A stretch of DNA of 64,000 nucleotides from Nesterenkonia haasae (GTDB taxonomy: Bacteria > Actinomycetota > Actinomycetes > Actinomycetales > Micrococcaceae): NCBI RefSeq assembly GCF_010119385.1, contig NZ_VFIE01000018.1, positions 556,375 to 620,374 of the forward strand, in the 5' to 3' direction. Under the pieces are notes generated by a model, which was not told the origin of the DNA, ran no database searches, and saw only the letters and a list, made by a program, of their open reading frames with translations. The position numbers and the translations under genes are program-made. Numbering within the stretch: position 1 is the first letter of the stretch; every line of letters starts with the position of its first letter. Below are positions 17,808-26,437 of the stretch, one piece after another.

Positions 17808-19190
17808 CTATCGCTCGTTGATAGCCCCAGGAACCCCCGTGGAAAGTTCGGCAGGTCGCCGCCTGCGGGACCTCCTTCCGGAGACGGCGGAACGGCCAAA
17901 CCGACGACGACGCCCCCGCACTTCGATTCCTGCCAAGGCGGCGATCTGCCTACGCAACACCGAGTCGCTGGCAGACTCAGCGAGAACTTGGCCCGACCGC
18001 AGGGCGGCGTCGCAGACTGCAGGCTCCCAGGGAAGGAACGCAGCGATCGGGCTCTGCTGCCCAAGCTCCAGCCACGCGTCTGTCAATTGCCTGCGCGGTG
18101 AGCGTCCAACCACATCTTTCCGGAGCTTGTTGACCACCACCTGCGGAGGAGGTGCCTGCGGTAGGTCTTCGCCCAGGTGTTGAACGGCTTTAATCAGGCG
18201 GGAGAAACCAACGGGGTCCGGTGATCCGACTGCCAGGACCTGATCAGCTGAACTGAGCACGGTCTGGGTCGCGCTGTTGCGCTGGACCGCGGGCTGTTCG
18301 TAGCCCCACTCTTGGTCTGCGCCGATCTCGGAGGCGCAGTCAACCACCACGTGATCGTAGCGACTGCGGCACATCGAGAGCACTTTCTCAAATGCCCGGG
18401 GACGGAGCTCAGTCCAGCGGTGCGACCTTGGCAGACCGGTCAACACATCACAGCGTGCATGGGCCACGTCAACTCCTGCTGTGGCTCGCAACAGGATCTC
18501 AGAGTCCAGGCTGCCGAATTCGGCGGCACGGCACACTTGAGCGATACCAGCAGACTCTTCGATAAGGCCCAGCTGAACGGCAGCCGAGGCGGCATAGGTA
18601 TCTGCGTCGATCAACAGCACTGCTCTGCCGCTCAGCGCCAATTCAGCGGCCAGGTTCACCGCCAGGGTGGTCCTACCCGGAGCTCCGGAAGGACCCCAGA
18701 CGGCGGTGACTCCCCCAGAGAAGCCGGTGCGGGGGTCCACACTGTGCTCTTCGCGTCCCTCCGGGAGTGCCAGCCCTTGGGCTTCAATCAGGGCAGCGAA
18801 TTCCGCGTCCTCAGTGGCTACGCCGTGGAGCGGATCCTCCAGCTGAGGGGATCGTTCTGACTGCAGGGCGCGGGCCAAAACTGATGCCGCTACGTCGTCA
18901 TTGAAGGTGGACAGTCCCAGCTGAGCGAGTCGGTGGCGCTCGGTTTGCAGCTCAGATATCGCCACAATCGTGGAGATATCCCGGAGGAGCTCGCTGATGG
19001 TTGATTCGGTCAGTTCCTCAGTTGCTCCGATAATGAGCGCCGCATCGGCCCTGCCGGTCCGCGCAGCAGCCACAACCTCGGCAAGGTCGGCACAGCGCCG
19101 GTCAATGGTGACCTCACTGTGCAGCCGCTCAAGTGCGGCCACATGGTCTGCCGCGATTCGACCGCTGGTGATGACAGCACAGCGCGCCAT
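17808..19190 (-). CDS. CpaE-like ParA/MinD-type ATPase
   Basis: A 460-residue protein with an N-terminal receiver-like region (residues ~1-115) and a deviant Walker ATPase domain (~155-400). The P-loop is GPSGAPGRTT, with Arg where the usual Lys stands; this GAPGRTT form is common in actinobacterial CpaE-like proteins. Walker A' is VLLIDADTYAAS and Walker B-like is HVVVDCASEIG. The C-terminus is basic (RGRRRRFGRSA). CpaE places Tad/Flp pilus machinery, but no pilin or secretion gene is nearby. Its start overlaps the stop of the SAF-domain gene. Confidence 0.8.
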   Translation of the reverse strand: MARCAVITSGRIAADHVAALERLHSEVTIDRRCADLAEVVAAARTGRADAALIIGATEELTESTISELLRDISTIVAISELQTERHRLAQLGLSTFNDDVAASVLARALQSERSPQLEDPLHGVATEDAEFAALIEAQGLALPEGREEHSVDPRTGFSGGVTAVWGPSGAPGRTTLAVNLAAELALSGRAVLLIDADTYAASAAVQLGLIEESAGIAQVCRAAEFGSLDSEILLRATAGVDVAHARCDVLTGLPRSHRWTELRPRAFEKVLSMCRSRYDHVVVDCASEIGADQEWGYEQPAVQRNSATQTVLSSADQVLAVGSPDPVGFSRLIKAVQHLGEDLPQAPPPQVVVNKLRKDVVGRSPRRQLTDAWLELGQQSPIAAFLPWEPAVCDAALRSGQVLAESASDSVLRRQIAALAGIEVRGRRRRFGRSAVSGRRSRRRRPAELSTGVPGAINER

Positions 19191-19894
19191 CAGTCGGCCT
19201 GCGCGCTTGCGGTGGGAAGGACCGTCAGGGCATCACCGGCTCCGAAGGCAGCAAGTAGGTCGGTGACTTCATCAGGGCCAACTAGCAGCTCGACGGTGAC
19301 ACCGCTGCTGGCGCCGAATGCTGAACTCGACTCACGAATATCTGTCACCTCTGCCGCGGCGGCTAATATATTCACCTCGCCCTGCCCCTGCTGCGTCGAG
19401 TACCCCGAGGCCGCCCAGACATCTACACGGCGGCCTGGCTGAACTGACCGCGCCAGATCGTGCTGAATCTCAACCGTGACTGCCTGACGCTGCTGCGAAT
19501 CTACCGAAGCTAATGCAGCTGATGGCAGTAGCTCTCCTTCCGTCAGAGGCCGGATCAATTCGACATCTGAGGGCAGGTCCGCTTCAGCGGAGAGGTAATG
19601 CTCGGCGGCGGCGTCGAGCTGGACGTGGACGACTCGAAGATCGTCGGTCTCGAGCGGCGTCCCGCTGCTCAGCTCACGATCTGCAGCGTAAACCGGGACT
19701 GTACGATCTTGAGCGTTGACGAGCAGAATGACACCCACCACGGCTGCGACGATGAGCACAATTCCGACCAGCAGGCGTGGATCCCGCCAGGTGGGCCTAC
19801 GCATACGCCGTGCGGGTGAGGGCTGCGGGGCATTCCCCGCCGGGGTCGGGTCGGTAAGCTCTGAGCCTCCGGATGCATAGCCCAACGTGGCCAC
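19190..19894 (-). CDS. SAF-domain membrane protein (CpaB/RcpC-like)
   Basis: A 234-residue protein with a Pro/Arg-rich cytoplasmic N-terminus, one membrane helix (LLVGIVLIVAAVVGVILLV, residues ~42-60) and an exported SAF-type domain (ELSSGTPLETDDLRVV, then RPLTEGELLPSAAL). CpaB/RcpC proteins with this layout belong to Flp pilus assembly. The stop overlaps the start of the CpaE-like ATPase gene, so the two work together, perhaps in a cell-surface process not requiring a full pilus locus. Confidence 0.8.
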   Translation of the reverse strand: MATLGYASGGSELTDPTPAGNAPQPSPARRMRRPTWRDPRLLVGIVLIVAAVVGVILLVNAQDRTVPVYAADRELSSGTPLETDDLRVVHVQLDAAAEHYLSAEADLPSDVELIRPLTEGELLPSAALASVDSQQRQAVTVEIQHDLARSVQPGRRVDVWAASGYSTQQGQGEVNILAAAAEVTDIRESSSAFGASSGVTVELLVGPDEVTDLLAAFGAGDALTVLPTASAQAD

Positions 19895-19994
19895 TATCCA
19901 CTCCTGATGGAAAATCTGATTCAGTTTCGACGCAAGTATTCAGATGCTAACCAATAAATGCACCTGTGGCGAGGCACGCCGCATGACGGAATGC

Positions 19995-20023
19995 TTGATT
20001 CTGTCATCGAGGATGCCACAATA
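19995..20023 (+). promoter_or_regulatory. Possible promoter of the small HTH gene
   Basis: TTGATT (19995-20000) and ACAATA (20018-20023) are 17 bases apart and lie 38 bases before the HTH start codon. The 166-base gap between the divergent SAF and HTH genes must contain promoters for both. Confidence 0.35.
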
Positions 20024-20060
20024 GAAACAAATGACAGCAAACGTCAAGTAAGGGGCTAGA

Positions 20061-20270
20061 ATGCGAACGTTCCTCACCCTGCCAGATGTTGCAGAAGCTC
20101 TGAATATCTCCATGTCACAGACTCGCGCTTTGATCCAGCGCGGAGACTTGGAAGGCATCCAAATCGGAGGGCGCGGACAGTGGCGCGTGGAAGAATCAAA
20201 ACTCGATGAATACATCGAACGGCTCTACGCTGAGCAGCGCCAGGCCCGCGCGGAGCAGAACACTTCCTGA
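20061..20270 (+). CDS. Small MerR/excisionase-type HTH DNA-binding protein (BldC-like)
   Basis: A 69-residue protein almost wholly made of one winged HTH. The helix-turn-helix is LPDVAEALNISMSQTRALIQ and the wing is GRGQWRVEESKLDEYIERLY. This matches the excisionase/BldC-like group of stand-alone MerR-type domains that regulate development genes or act as recombination accessory factors. No integrase is nearby, so a transcriptional role is more likely. AAGGGG precedes the ATG by about seven bases. It is divergent from the SAF/CpaE pair and could regulate it. Confidence 0.8.
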   Translation: MRTFLTLPDVAEALNISMSQTRALIQRGDLEGIQIGGRGQWRVEESKLDEYIERLYAEQRQARAEQNTS

Positions 20271-20276
20271 TCTTCC

Positions 20277-20804
20277 TCAGCCTCGAGCGCTGCACACAGC
20301 AGTGATCGCAGCCAGCGGTACGGTTCTGATGACCTGGGGAGAACCCTGGGGACGAACATCAAGAAAATCGCGGCCTACCCCAAGCAATACTCCCTCGGCA
20401 AGCACACCAGTTGTGCAACGGACCACAACATGCTGGCGCGCATCAGCAAGCGCCCGCAGCGGCGATGTAATTCTTAGCCTTCTCTGGGTCTGACTGGTCT
20501 GAGTCTGGGCTCGACGTGTCAATCCTGACAGCATGTCTACCGCTGCCACCGGTATGAGCCACTGGTGCCCGACTCCTGCCCCCGCGAGCCAGTCACTGCC
20601 GACCGCACTGACTTCGACAGTCACAGATTCCCCGCCTCGGAGGCGGAGCGACACTCGTTGACCAGTGTGCCCCCGGATACGGTCCACCAGTTCCACTCGT
20701 GACCATTCCAGAGCTATCGCCTCGGCCATACTAGTTTCGAAATCTTCTTGACGCCGCGCTGATGCCTGTGTCTCCAGATCCGCAAAAAGGGCATCCCACC
20801 GCAT
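20277..20804 (-). CDS. Conserved hypothetical protein
   Basis: A 175-residue soluble protein with no signal peptide. After a helical N-terminus (residues 1-45) come two beta-rich segments with similar patterns, GQRVSLRLRGGESVTVEVSA and RQHVVVRCTTGVLAEGVLLG, which suggest an internal repeat of a small barrel-like unit. Function unknown. The stop codon lies six bases from the stop of the HTH gene on the other strand. Confidence 0.65.
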   Translation of the reverse strand: MRWDALFADLETQASARRQEDFETSMAEAIALEWSRVELVDRIRGHTGQRVSLRLRGGESVTVEVSAVGSDWLAGAGVGHQWLIPVAAVDMLSGLTRRAQTQTSQTQRRLRITSPLRALADARQHVVVRCTTGVLAEGVLLGVGRDFLDVRPQGSPQVIRTVPLAAITAVCSARG

Positions 20805-20937
20805 GCGAGCCTCCCCTATCTGAGTGCCGACGGGACCGTTGAGGGCTATTTTATGCCCGGCCCATGGTGCGCACCCTCACATTATGTGTATCATCAGGAA
20901 GTACCAAACTGTATCAAATGAAACATAGAGTTCTTAT

Positions 20938-21210
20938 ATGAGACCTTTCATTCCTGAACGCCCCTCATCCCTGCCTCCCCGCCACATTGGGTCACCCTCC
21001 CGCACCGTGGATGAGCACTCCACAACCGCACGGCCAGGGGACACCCTGTGGACACTCGCCGCAGACCATCTCGGAACCGACGCCACCGACTGGGAGATCG
21101 CCCAGGAGTGGCCCCGCTGGCATGAGCACAACCTTGACCGCATAGGACCGGAGCCAGGTGGGCTTCGACCCGGCACGATCCTGCGTATACCTCCCCCACT
21201 GTTTCGTTGA
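20938..21210 (+). CDS. LysM-domain protein
   Basis: A 90-residue protein. After a Pro-rich N-terminus a LysM-like fold is seen: RPGDTLWTLAADHLG, a short helix, and LRPGTILRIPP. LysM modules bind peptidoglycan or chitin sugars. No signal peptide is visible, so its location is unclear. TAGAGT at 20926-20931 is a good -10 element seven bases before the ATG, and no ribosome binding site exists, so translation is probably leaderless. Its end overlaps the open frame of the next gene. Confidence 0.7.
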   Translation: MRPFIPERPSSLPPRHIGSPSRTVDEHSTTARPGDTLWTLAADHLGTDATDWEIAQEWPRWHEHNLDRIGPEPGGLRPGTILRIPPPLFR

Positions 21211-21263
21211 CTCGCATGTTCTGTCCTCCCGCGCACGATCCGCCGTACAAGAAGGAGCAACCC

Positions 21264-21872
21264 ATGACTGCCCGGAACGTTAGAAGCTCGTCTACGATGG
21301 TGCAGAACCTGGCCCCACCCGGCTCGAGTCCGCTGCGCGCCCGGGAACAGCATCTAGGTTCAACCTCCGCGAGTTCGGCGGAGGATAATGATGCTCATCG
21401 CCCTCGGTTCCGCATCCAACGGGAAGCTGAGGTACCCCGATTACTCGCATCTATGGGCGCGGATCAGGCACTCTCCGGATCCACCTCACGTCCGACCGAT
21501 GGGCAGCGACCCGATGAGCTGGCGAACCTTCAGCAGGAGCGGCGGCAGGTGGTGGCGATAGCACGCGTCGTCTGCCAGGCCACAGCAGAGACACTGCTGG
21601 GGCTTCGCCCGGTCAGCCAACTCCGAAGGTGGTTGGATATCGAGGTCTATAGCAAGGTGCAAGAACGTGCGGAGATCATGGCCAGACACCGGGTCGGCGC
21701 CATGGTACAGCCACGCCCCTTGGCATTTCGCTCCGAACGCACTTGTCAGGCTGCTCCAGGGAGCTGGGAAGTCGCCGTGGTGTTCAGTGACGAACTACGC
21801 ACTAGGGCATGCGCAATGCGGCTGCAGGCTCACCGGGGCCGCTGGCGGGTGGTTGCCATGGAGCTGGGCTGA
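21264..21872 (+). CDS. Rv3235-like hypothetical protein
   Basis: A 202-residue protein. The N-terminal ~75 residues look disordered. The C-terminal half (residues 85-202) has the pattern LRPVSQLRRWLDIEVYSKV, then FSDELRTRACAMRLQAHRGRW and VVAMELG, as in the actinobacterial Rv3235 family, which is linked to secA by position. GAAGGAG at 21251-21257 fixes the ATG at 21264; the frame is open upstream to 21207. It converges on secA with eight bases between. Confidence 0.7.
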   Translation: MTARNVRSSSTMVQNLAPPGSSPLRAREQHLGSTSASSAEDNDAHRPRFRIQREAEVPRLLASMGADQALSGSTSRPTDGQRPDELANLQQERRQVVAIARVVCQATAETLLGLRPVSQLRRWLDIEVYSKVQERAEIMARHRVGAMVQPRPLAFRSERTCQAAPGSWEVAVVFSDELRTRACAMRLQAHRGRWRVVAMELG

Positions 21873-21880
21873 GGGAGGGC

Positions 21881-24496
21881 CTAGTTAGCTGACGTGCCTC
21901 TAGGCTCGTTGAGACCAGGCACCTGGATCGACTTACCGGCCGCAGCCGCACGTCCGTCTTTCACCCCAGGCAGGTTGGGCGCCGCCGACTGGGGCGTGAG
22001 AGCCTTCACCTCGGCTTGGAACAATTTCCGGACGGACTCTTCTCGGATTTCCTCGGCCATGGCGTGGAAGAGCAGGTAGCCCTCACGCTGATATTCGACC
22101 AGAGGGTCGCGCTGCGCCATGGAGCGTAGGCCGATTCCCGACTTCAGGTAATCCATCTCATAGAGGTGGTCCTGCCACTTTTGATCGATCACCGAGAGGA
22201 GGACACGGCGTTCCAGCTGCCGCAGTGCTTCCGAGCCAACCTCAGCTTCCTTCTTCTCATAGGCAATCTTGGCGTCCGAGATGATCTCCCGCTTCAGCAG
22301 TTTCGTTGAGAGCTGGTCGATACCGCGAGCTTCCTCAATGAGTTCAGCGATCTCCAAAGATATGGGATAAAGATCCCGCAAGTCTTCCCAAAGGCCTTCC
22401 AGGTCCCAATCCTCGGATGAGGAGGCGACGGTTTTCTCCTCAATGATCAGCGCCACGGCATCTTCAAGGAAGTGCTGGACTTTCTCATGCACATCGTCAC
22501 CTTCAAGAATGCGACGGCGGTCTGAGTAGATGGCCTCACGCTGGCGATTCATCACGTCGTCGTACTTCAGAACGTTCTTGCGCTGCTCGGTGTTCTGCGA
22601 CTCGCGCTGCTGCTGGGCTGAAGCGATTGCACCGGAGACCATTTTGTGTTCCACCGGCACATCGTCGTCCAGCACTGAGGACTGCATCAGCCGCTGGGCG
22701 GCCTGCTGGTTGAACAGCCGCATGAGGTTGTCCGTGAGGGAGATGTAGAAACGGGATTCACCGGGATCACCCTGACGCCCGGAACGGCCACGCAGCTGGT
22801 TGTCGATTCGGCGCGACTGGTGGCGCTCAGTGCCGAGCACATAGAGGCCCCCAAAGGCTCGCACCTCTTCGGCTTCGGCCTCTGTCTCAGCTTTGGTCTG
22901 CGCAAAGACGTCATCCCACTTCGCTTCGTACTCTTCAACATCCTCTTCGGGATCGAGTCCAAGCTTCTCCATCTCGCGCACTGCCTTGAACTCGGCGTTG
23001 CCACCGAGCATGATGTCGGTTCCGCGCCCGGCCATATTCGTGGCTACTGTGACAGCGCCTTTGTGCCCAGCCTGGGCGACGATAGCAGCCTCACGTTCGT
23101 GGTTCTTTGCGTTGAGCACTTCATGCCGAATACCTTGTTTTGCTAGGAGCTTGGAAAGATACTCCGACTTCTCCACGGACTCCGTGCCCACCAACATCGG
23201 CTGACCCTTGCGGTGACGCTCGGTGATGTCTTTAACGACGGCGTCGAACTTCACGAGTTCATTCCGGTAGACCACGTCATTGTGATCTGTCCGCTGCCGG
23301 GGCTTATTCGGCGGAATCGGCACCACGCCCAGCTTGTATGTGGACATGAACTCCGCAGCCTCAGTTTCCGCGGTGCCAGTCATACCTGAGATCTTCTTGT
23401 ACTGCCGGAAGTAATTCTGCAGAGTGACGGTCGCCCGGGTCTGATTTTCGGGCTTAATGCGGACTTCCTCCTTGGCTTCGATAGCCTGGTGGAGCCCTTC
23501 GTTGTAGCGTCGGCCCTTGAGGATTCGACCGGTGTGCTCATCAACGATGTGCACTTCGTTGTCCACCACCACATAGTCCGTATCCCGCTTGTACAGTTCC
23601 TTGGCGCGAATAGCGTTGTTGAGGTACTGGATCAGGGTCGTGTTCTGGGTCTCGTAGAGGTTCTCAATCCCGAGATAGTCTTCGACCTTGTCGATCCCGG
23701 ATTCCAAAACTCCGACTGTGCGCTTCTTCTCGTCGACTTCGTAGTCTTCGTCGTTGGTCAGCGTCTTGACCAGCTTGGCGAAGTCGGTATACCACCGGGA
23801 AATGTCCCCACTGGCGGCACCGGAGATGATCAGAGGTGTACGCGCTTCGTCAATGAGAATGGAGTCGATTTCGTCAATGATCGCGTAGTGATGCCCTCGT
23901 TGGACCAAATCATCCAGAGACTGCGCCATATTGTCGCGAAGGAAGTCGAAGCCAAACTCGTTGTTGGTGCCATAGGTGATGTCTGCGGCATATGCTTCTC
24001 TGCGCTGCGCTGACTTGAGATTGTTGACGATCACACCGGTCGTCAAACCCAGGAAACGGTAAACACGTCCCATCAGCTCAGCCTGGTACTTTGCCAGATA
24101 GTCGTTGACCGTCACCACATGGACACCCTGACCAGTCAGTGCGTTCAGGTAGGCGGGGGCCGTGGCCACAAGGGTCTTGCCCTCACCGGTTCCCATTTCG
24201 GCAATATTGCCCAGGTGGAGGGCTGCACCACCCATGATCTGCACGTCATAGTGACGCTGCCCGAGGGTACGGCCAGCAGCCTCGCGGACTGCGGCGAAAG
24301 TCTCCGGGAGCATGGAGTCGAGTGACTCCCCGTCCGCCAACCGCTCTTTGAAGCGTTCCGTCTCCTGGCGCAGCTCTGCGTCGGAGAGCTCCTTGAACTC
24401 ATCCTCTAGCAAGTTCACCGCGTCGGCATAGCCGCGCAGCTTCTTGAGGATCTTCTTCTCCCCAGTCTTGAGGACTTTTTCGAGCAGGGTGGGCAT
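21881..24496 (-). CDS. secA: Preprotein translocase ATPase SecA
   Basis: Motor that drives unfolded proteins through SecYEG. 871 residues, in the normal range. NBD1 has the Walker [12 protein letters not shown] and the DEAD-type box [16 protein letters not shown]. The preprotein cross-linking domain follows (~residue 225-370), then NBD2 with GTESVEKSE and NMAGRGTDI, and the helical scaffold with [11 protein letters not shown]. The C-terminus lacks the Cys-rich zinc motif, as usual in actinobacterial SecA1. Downstream of the hpf gene on the same strand. Confidence 0.98.
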   Translation of the reverse strand: MPTLLEKVLKTGEKKILKKLRGYADAVNLLEDEFKELSDAELRQETERFKERLADGESLDSMLPETFAAVREAAGRTLGQRHYDVQIMGGAALHLGNIAEMGTGEGKTLVATAPAYLNALTGQGVHVVTVNDYLAKYQAELMGRVYRFLGLTTGVIVNNLKSAQRREAYAADITYGTNNEFGFDFLRDNMAQSLDDLVQRGHHYAIIDEIDSILIDEARTPLIISGAASGDISRWYTDFAKLVKTLTNDEDYEVDEKKRTVGVLESGIDKVEDYLGIENLYETQNTTLIQYLNNAIRAKELYKRDTDYVVVDNEVHIVDEHTGRILKGRRYNEGLHQAIEAKEEVRIKPENQTRATVTLQNYFRQYKKISGMTGTAETEAAEFMSTYKLGVVPIPPNKPRQRTDHNDVVYRNELVKFDAVVKDITERHRKGQPMLVGTESVEKSEYLSKLLAKQGIRHEVLNAKNHEREAAIVAQAGHKGAVTVATNMAGRGTDIMLGGNAEFKAVREMEKLGLDPEEDVEEYEAKWDDVFAQTKAETEAEAEEVRAFGGLYVLGTERHQSRRIDNQLRGRSGRQGDPGESRFYISLTDNLMRLFNQQAAQRLMQSSVLDDDVPVEHKMVSGAIASAQQQRESQNTEQRKNVLKYDDVMNRQREAIYSDRRRILEGDDVHEKVQHFLEDAVALIIEEKTVASSSEDWDLEGLWEDLRDLYPISLEIAELIEEARGIDQLSTKLLKREIISDAKIAYEKKEAEVGSEALRQLERRVLLSVIDQKWQDHLYEMDYLKSGIGLRSMAQRDPLVEYQREGYLLFHAMAEEIREESVRKLFQAEVKALTPQSAAPNLPGVKDGRAAAAGKSIQVPGLNEPRGTSAN

Positions 24497-24592
24497 AAGT
24501 GCGTCGATCTCCGTCAGGGTTTCTACAGCGTCAGCTATACAGTCTATGCCCGCGAACCTCTCCCGGCTAACCTGCGGGTACCTGCCACAGAA

Positions 24593-24637
24593 CTGACGGA
24601 GCCCCCTTCCGTGTCAGAAGGAGGCTCCGTGTCAGTC
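24593..24637 (-). terminator. Hairpin between hpf and secA
   Basis: Imperfect inverted repeat (24593-24610 with 24619-24637), arms built around ACTGAC-GGAGCC and GGCTCCGTGTCAGT, 26 bases past the hpf stop. It probably terminates hpf transcription. secA would then use its own promoter in 24497-24592. Confidence 0.65.
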
Positions 24638-24662
24638 CTGTCACAGGGCTGGCCGAGAAGAC

Positions 24663-25391
24663 TCAGGCAGCGTTGACGTGGGAAAGCGTCGTTCCTTGGG
24701 ATGCGCGGTAAGCACGCTCTTCGGTGTTCGTCTCCGCAGTCTGGCCCGTCGGGTCAAGAGAAATTACACCGTAGGTCCACCCACGCCGGCGGTACACAGC
24801 GGAGGGCTGTTCCGTCTCAGCGTCGAGGTACAGATAGAAATCATGGCCTAGGAGCTCCATCGCGTCGACTGCAGCATCGACACTCATGGGCTTGGCAGGA
24901 AAGACCTTTCGGCGAATGCGTATCGGTTCATCCCACTCATCGGTCTCGGGAGGCACATCATCGACGGCCTCTGCATCCAGAACCTGCTCGTAAAGCGGAC
25001 GGTCCGGATCCACCGGGGTGAGCCCTGCCAGGGCTTGACCCACGGACTGTGCAGGATGGCCCAACGTGCCGTTGCTGCGAGTCTTGGACTTTTTCTTGTC
25101 TCGGACGCGGCGGAGACGCTCACACAGTTTGTCCCAGGCAATTTCGAAGGCAGCGAACTTCTCTTCCGCCTGGGCCTCAGATCGAATGATCTTTCCCCGT
25201 CCAATGAGAGTCAGTTCCACAGTGATTGAGGTTTCGGCGCGGCGATGCGCGCTTTCACTGGACACCTTGACCTCAAGTCGCTGTCCTTTGTCCGAGAGCT
25301 GCTCCACCTTGTCGAGTTTGGACTCGAGGTGCTCCTTGAACGCTGACGGGATGGTGATGTTGCGTCCGGTATAGGTGGTCTGCAGAGTCAT
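24663..25391 (-). CDS. hpf: Ribosome hibernation promoting factor, long form
   Basis: Binds 30S subunits in stationary phase and dimerises ribosomes into inactive 100S particles. The S30AE domain is at residues ~1-105 (TYTGRNITIPSAFKEHLESK, then SITVELTLIGRGKIIRSEAQ). A linker leads to the C-terminal dimerisation domain (~185-240, VVR-like RKVFPAKPMSVDAAVDAMEL, then DAETEQPSAVYRRRGWTYG). The 242-residue length marks the long form. GGGAGGA before the ATG at 25391 decides the start; the frame is open to 25502. Confidence 0.95.
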   Translation of the reverse strand: MTLQTTYTGRNITIPSAFKEHLESKLDKVEQLSDKGQRLEVKVSSESAHRRAETSITVELTLIGRGKIIRSEAQAEEKFAAFEIAWDKLCERLRRVRDKKKSKTRSNGTLGHPAQSVGQALAGLTPVDPDRPLYEQVLDAEAVDDVPPETDEWDEPIRIRRKVFPAKPMSVDAAVDAMELLGHDFYLYLDAETEQPSAVYRRRGWTYGVISLDPTGQTAETNTEERAYRASQGTTLSHVNAA

Positions 25392-25533
25392 GATGGTCCT
25401 CCCTGACGTCCGTCCTGCGGTTGGCGCAACGACGGTTAAGGACTCCTTTGAGAGCCCACCGTCGCTGCGATGGGTCTCTTCATCTAAACACCCATACTTC
25501 ACCGTATGCCTTGTCTGCCGGTTACGGAAGTGC

Positions 25534-26373
25534 TCACCTCAGATTCGCCGCTGATAAGGACGTATCCTGGGCTTTTCCCGCTCGCGGAGTGACTGCCAGA
25601 ACTGCGGCTCCGCGCACATGCACCCCAGCTTCGGTCAAGGCTGCGTACATACCGTGAAGCGTGGCTCCAGTGGTCAGTACGTCATCGACCAGGAGCGCCT
25701 CCCGTCCGACTAAGCTCCGGGGGACCCCAGCAGCCATAGTGAACTGCGCCACCGCAGCGCGCCGACCCCCTTTCGAGCGACCTTTTTGTCCACGGCGGCC
25801 AGTCACGGACAGCATCCCGCCAGACTTCCGCCGCAGCACGGCCCCGGCAGGTTCCAAGCCGGCCGGAAGCGCAGCCGCTGTCACCAGCTCCTCCACGGGG
25901 CTGCGACCTCGTCGCAACTGAGCCCGTGCAGAGGTCGGCGGCCACACGAGCAGGGGGTCTGCAGTCGAGAGCGTTCTTTCCGCAGCTGCGCGAACGGACC
26001 GGGCCAGGGCAGGCGCTAAGACGCGTTTGAGTCCAACTCGCTCATGATCTTTGAAAGCTACGACGACGTCGGCGACCAGAGTCTTGTAGAAACCAGCACT
26101 AGTCACCGGCAGCACCTGAACTCCTGCATCATCCACATCCGTGACGGGAAGCGCCTCGGCTGCTCCCTCGGCCCGGAAAGGGCAACGAGTCAGTAGCCGG
26201 ATATCTATTGAGCACTCCGCACAGAGGTCCGCACCTGCGGCACCACAGCCGACACACCAGGTGGGCAGGATCAGATCAGCAGCCTGCTTGACGGCACGCC
26301 GGGTTGAGCGGCCCGCGGACGAAAACCAGAGACGGTCCACACCAGAGCTGAACCGCTGTGGTGGACCCGTCAT
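25534..26373 (-). CDS. comF: ComF family phosphoribosyltransferase-like protein
   Basis: A 279-residue protein. The N-terminal zinc-finger-like part has CVGCG and CAEC (residues ~40-55). The C-terminal half is a type I phosphoribosyltransferase fold with the PRPP loop ALLVDDVLTTGATL near residue 225. ComF aids DNA uptake or recombination in some bacteria; in actinobacteria its role is unproved. It occupies the lpqB-comF-hpf-secA order known in mycobacteria. Confidence 0.88.
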   Translation of the reverse strand: MTGPPQRFSSGVDRLWFSSAGRSTRRAVKQAADLILPTWCVGCGAAGADLCAECSIDIRLLTRCPFRAEGAAEALPVTDVDDAGVQVLPVTSAGFYKTLVADVVVAFKDHERVGLKRVLAPALARSVRAAAERTLSTADPLLVWPPTSARAQLRRGRSPVEELVTAAALPAGLEPAGAVLRRKSGGMLSVTGRRGQKGRSKGGRRAAVAQFTMAAGVPRSLVGREALLVDDVLTTGATLHGMYAALTEAGVHVRGAAVLAVTPRAGKAQDTSLSAANLR

Positions 26374-26437
26374 AGTCCAAGCATGACGCGAAGCCTTGCA
26401 TCACGCCAGAGACTTGAGTTGAGTGTGGAAAACCCGG

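Noticed and set aside
20061-20270. Prophage excisionase marking a mobile element
   Set aside because: The HTH protein is excisionase-like in fold, but no integrase, attachment repeats or phage genes are near and the flanks are conserved core genes.
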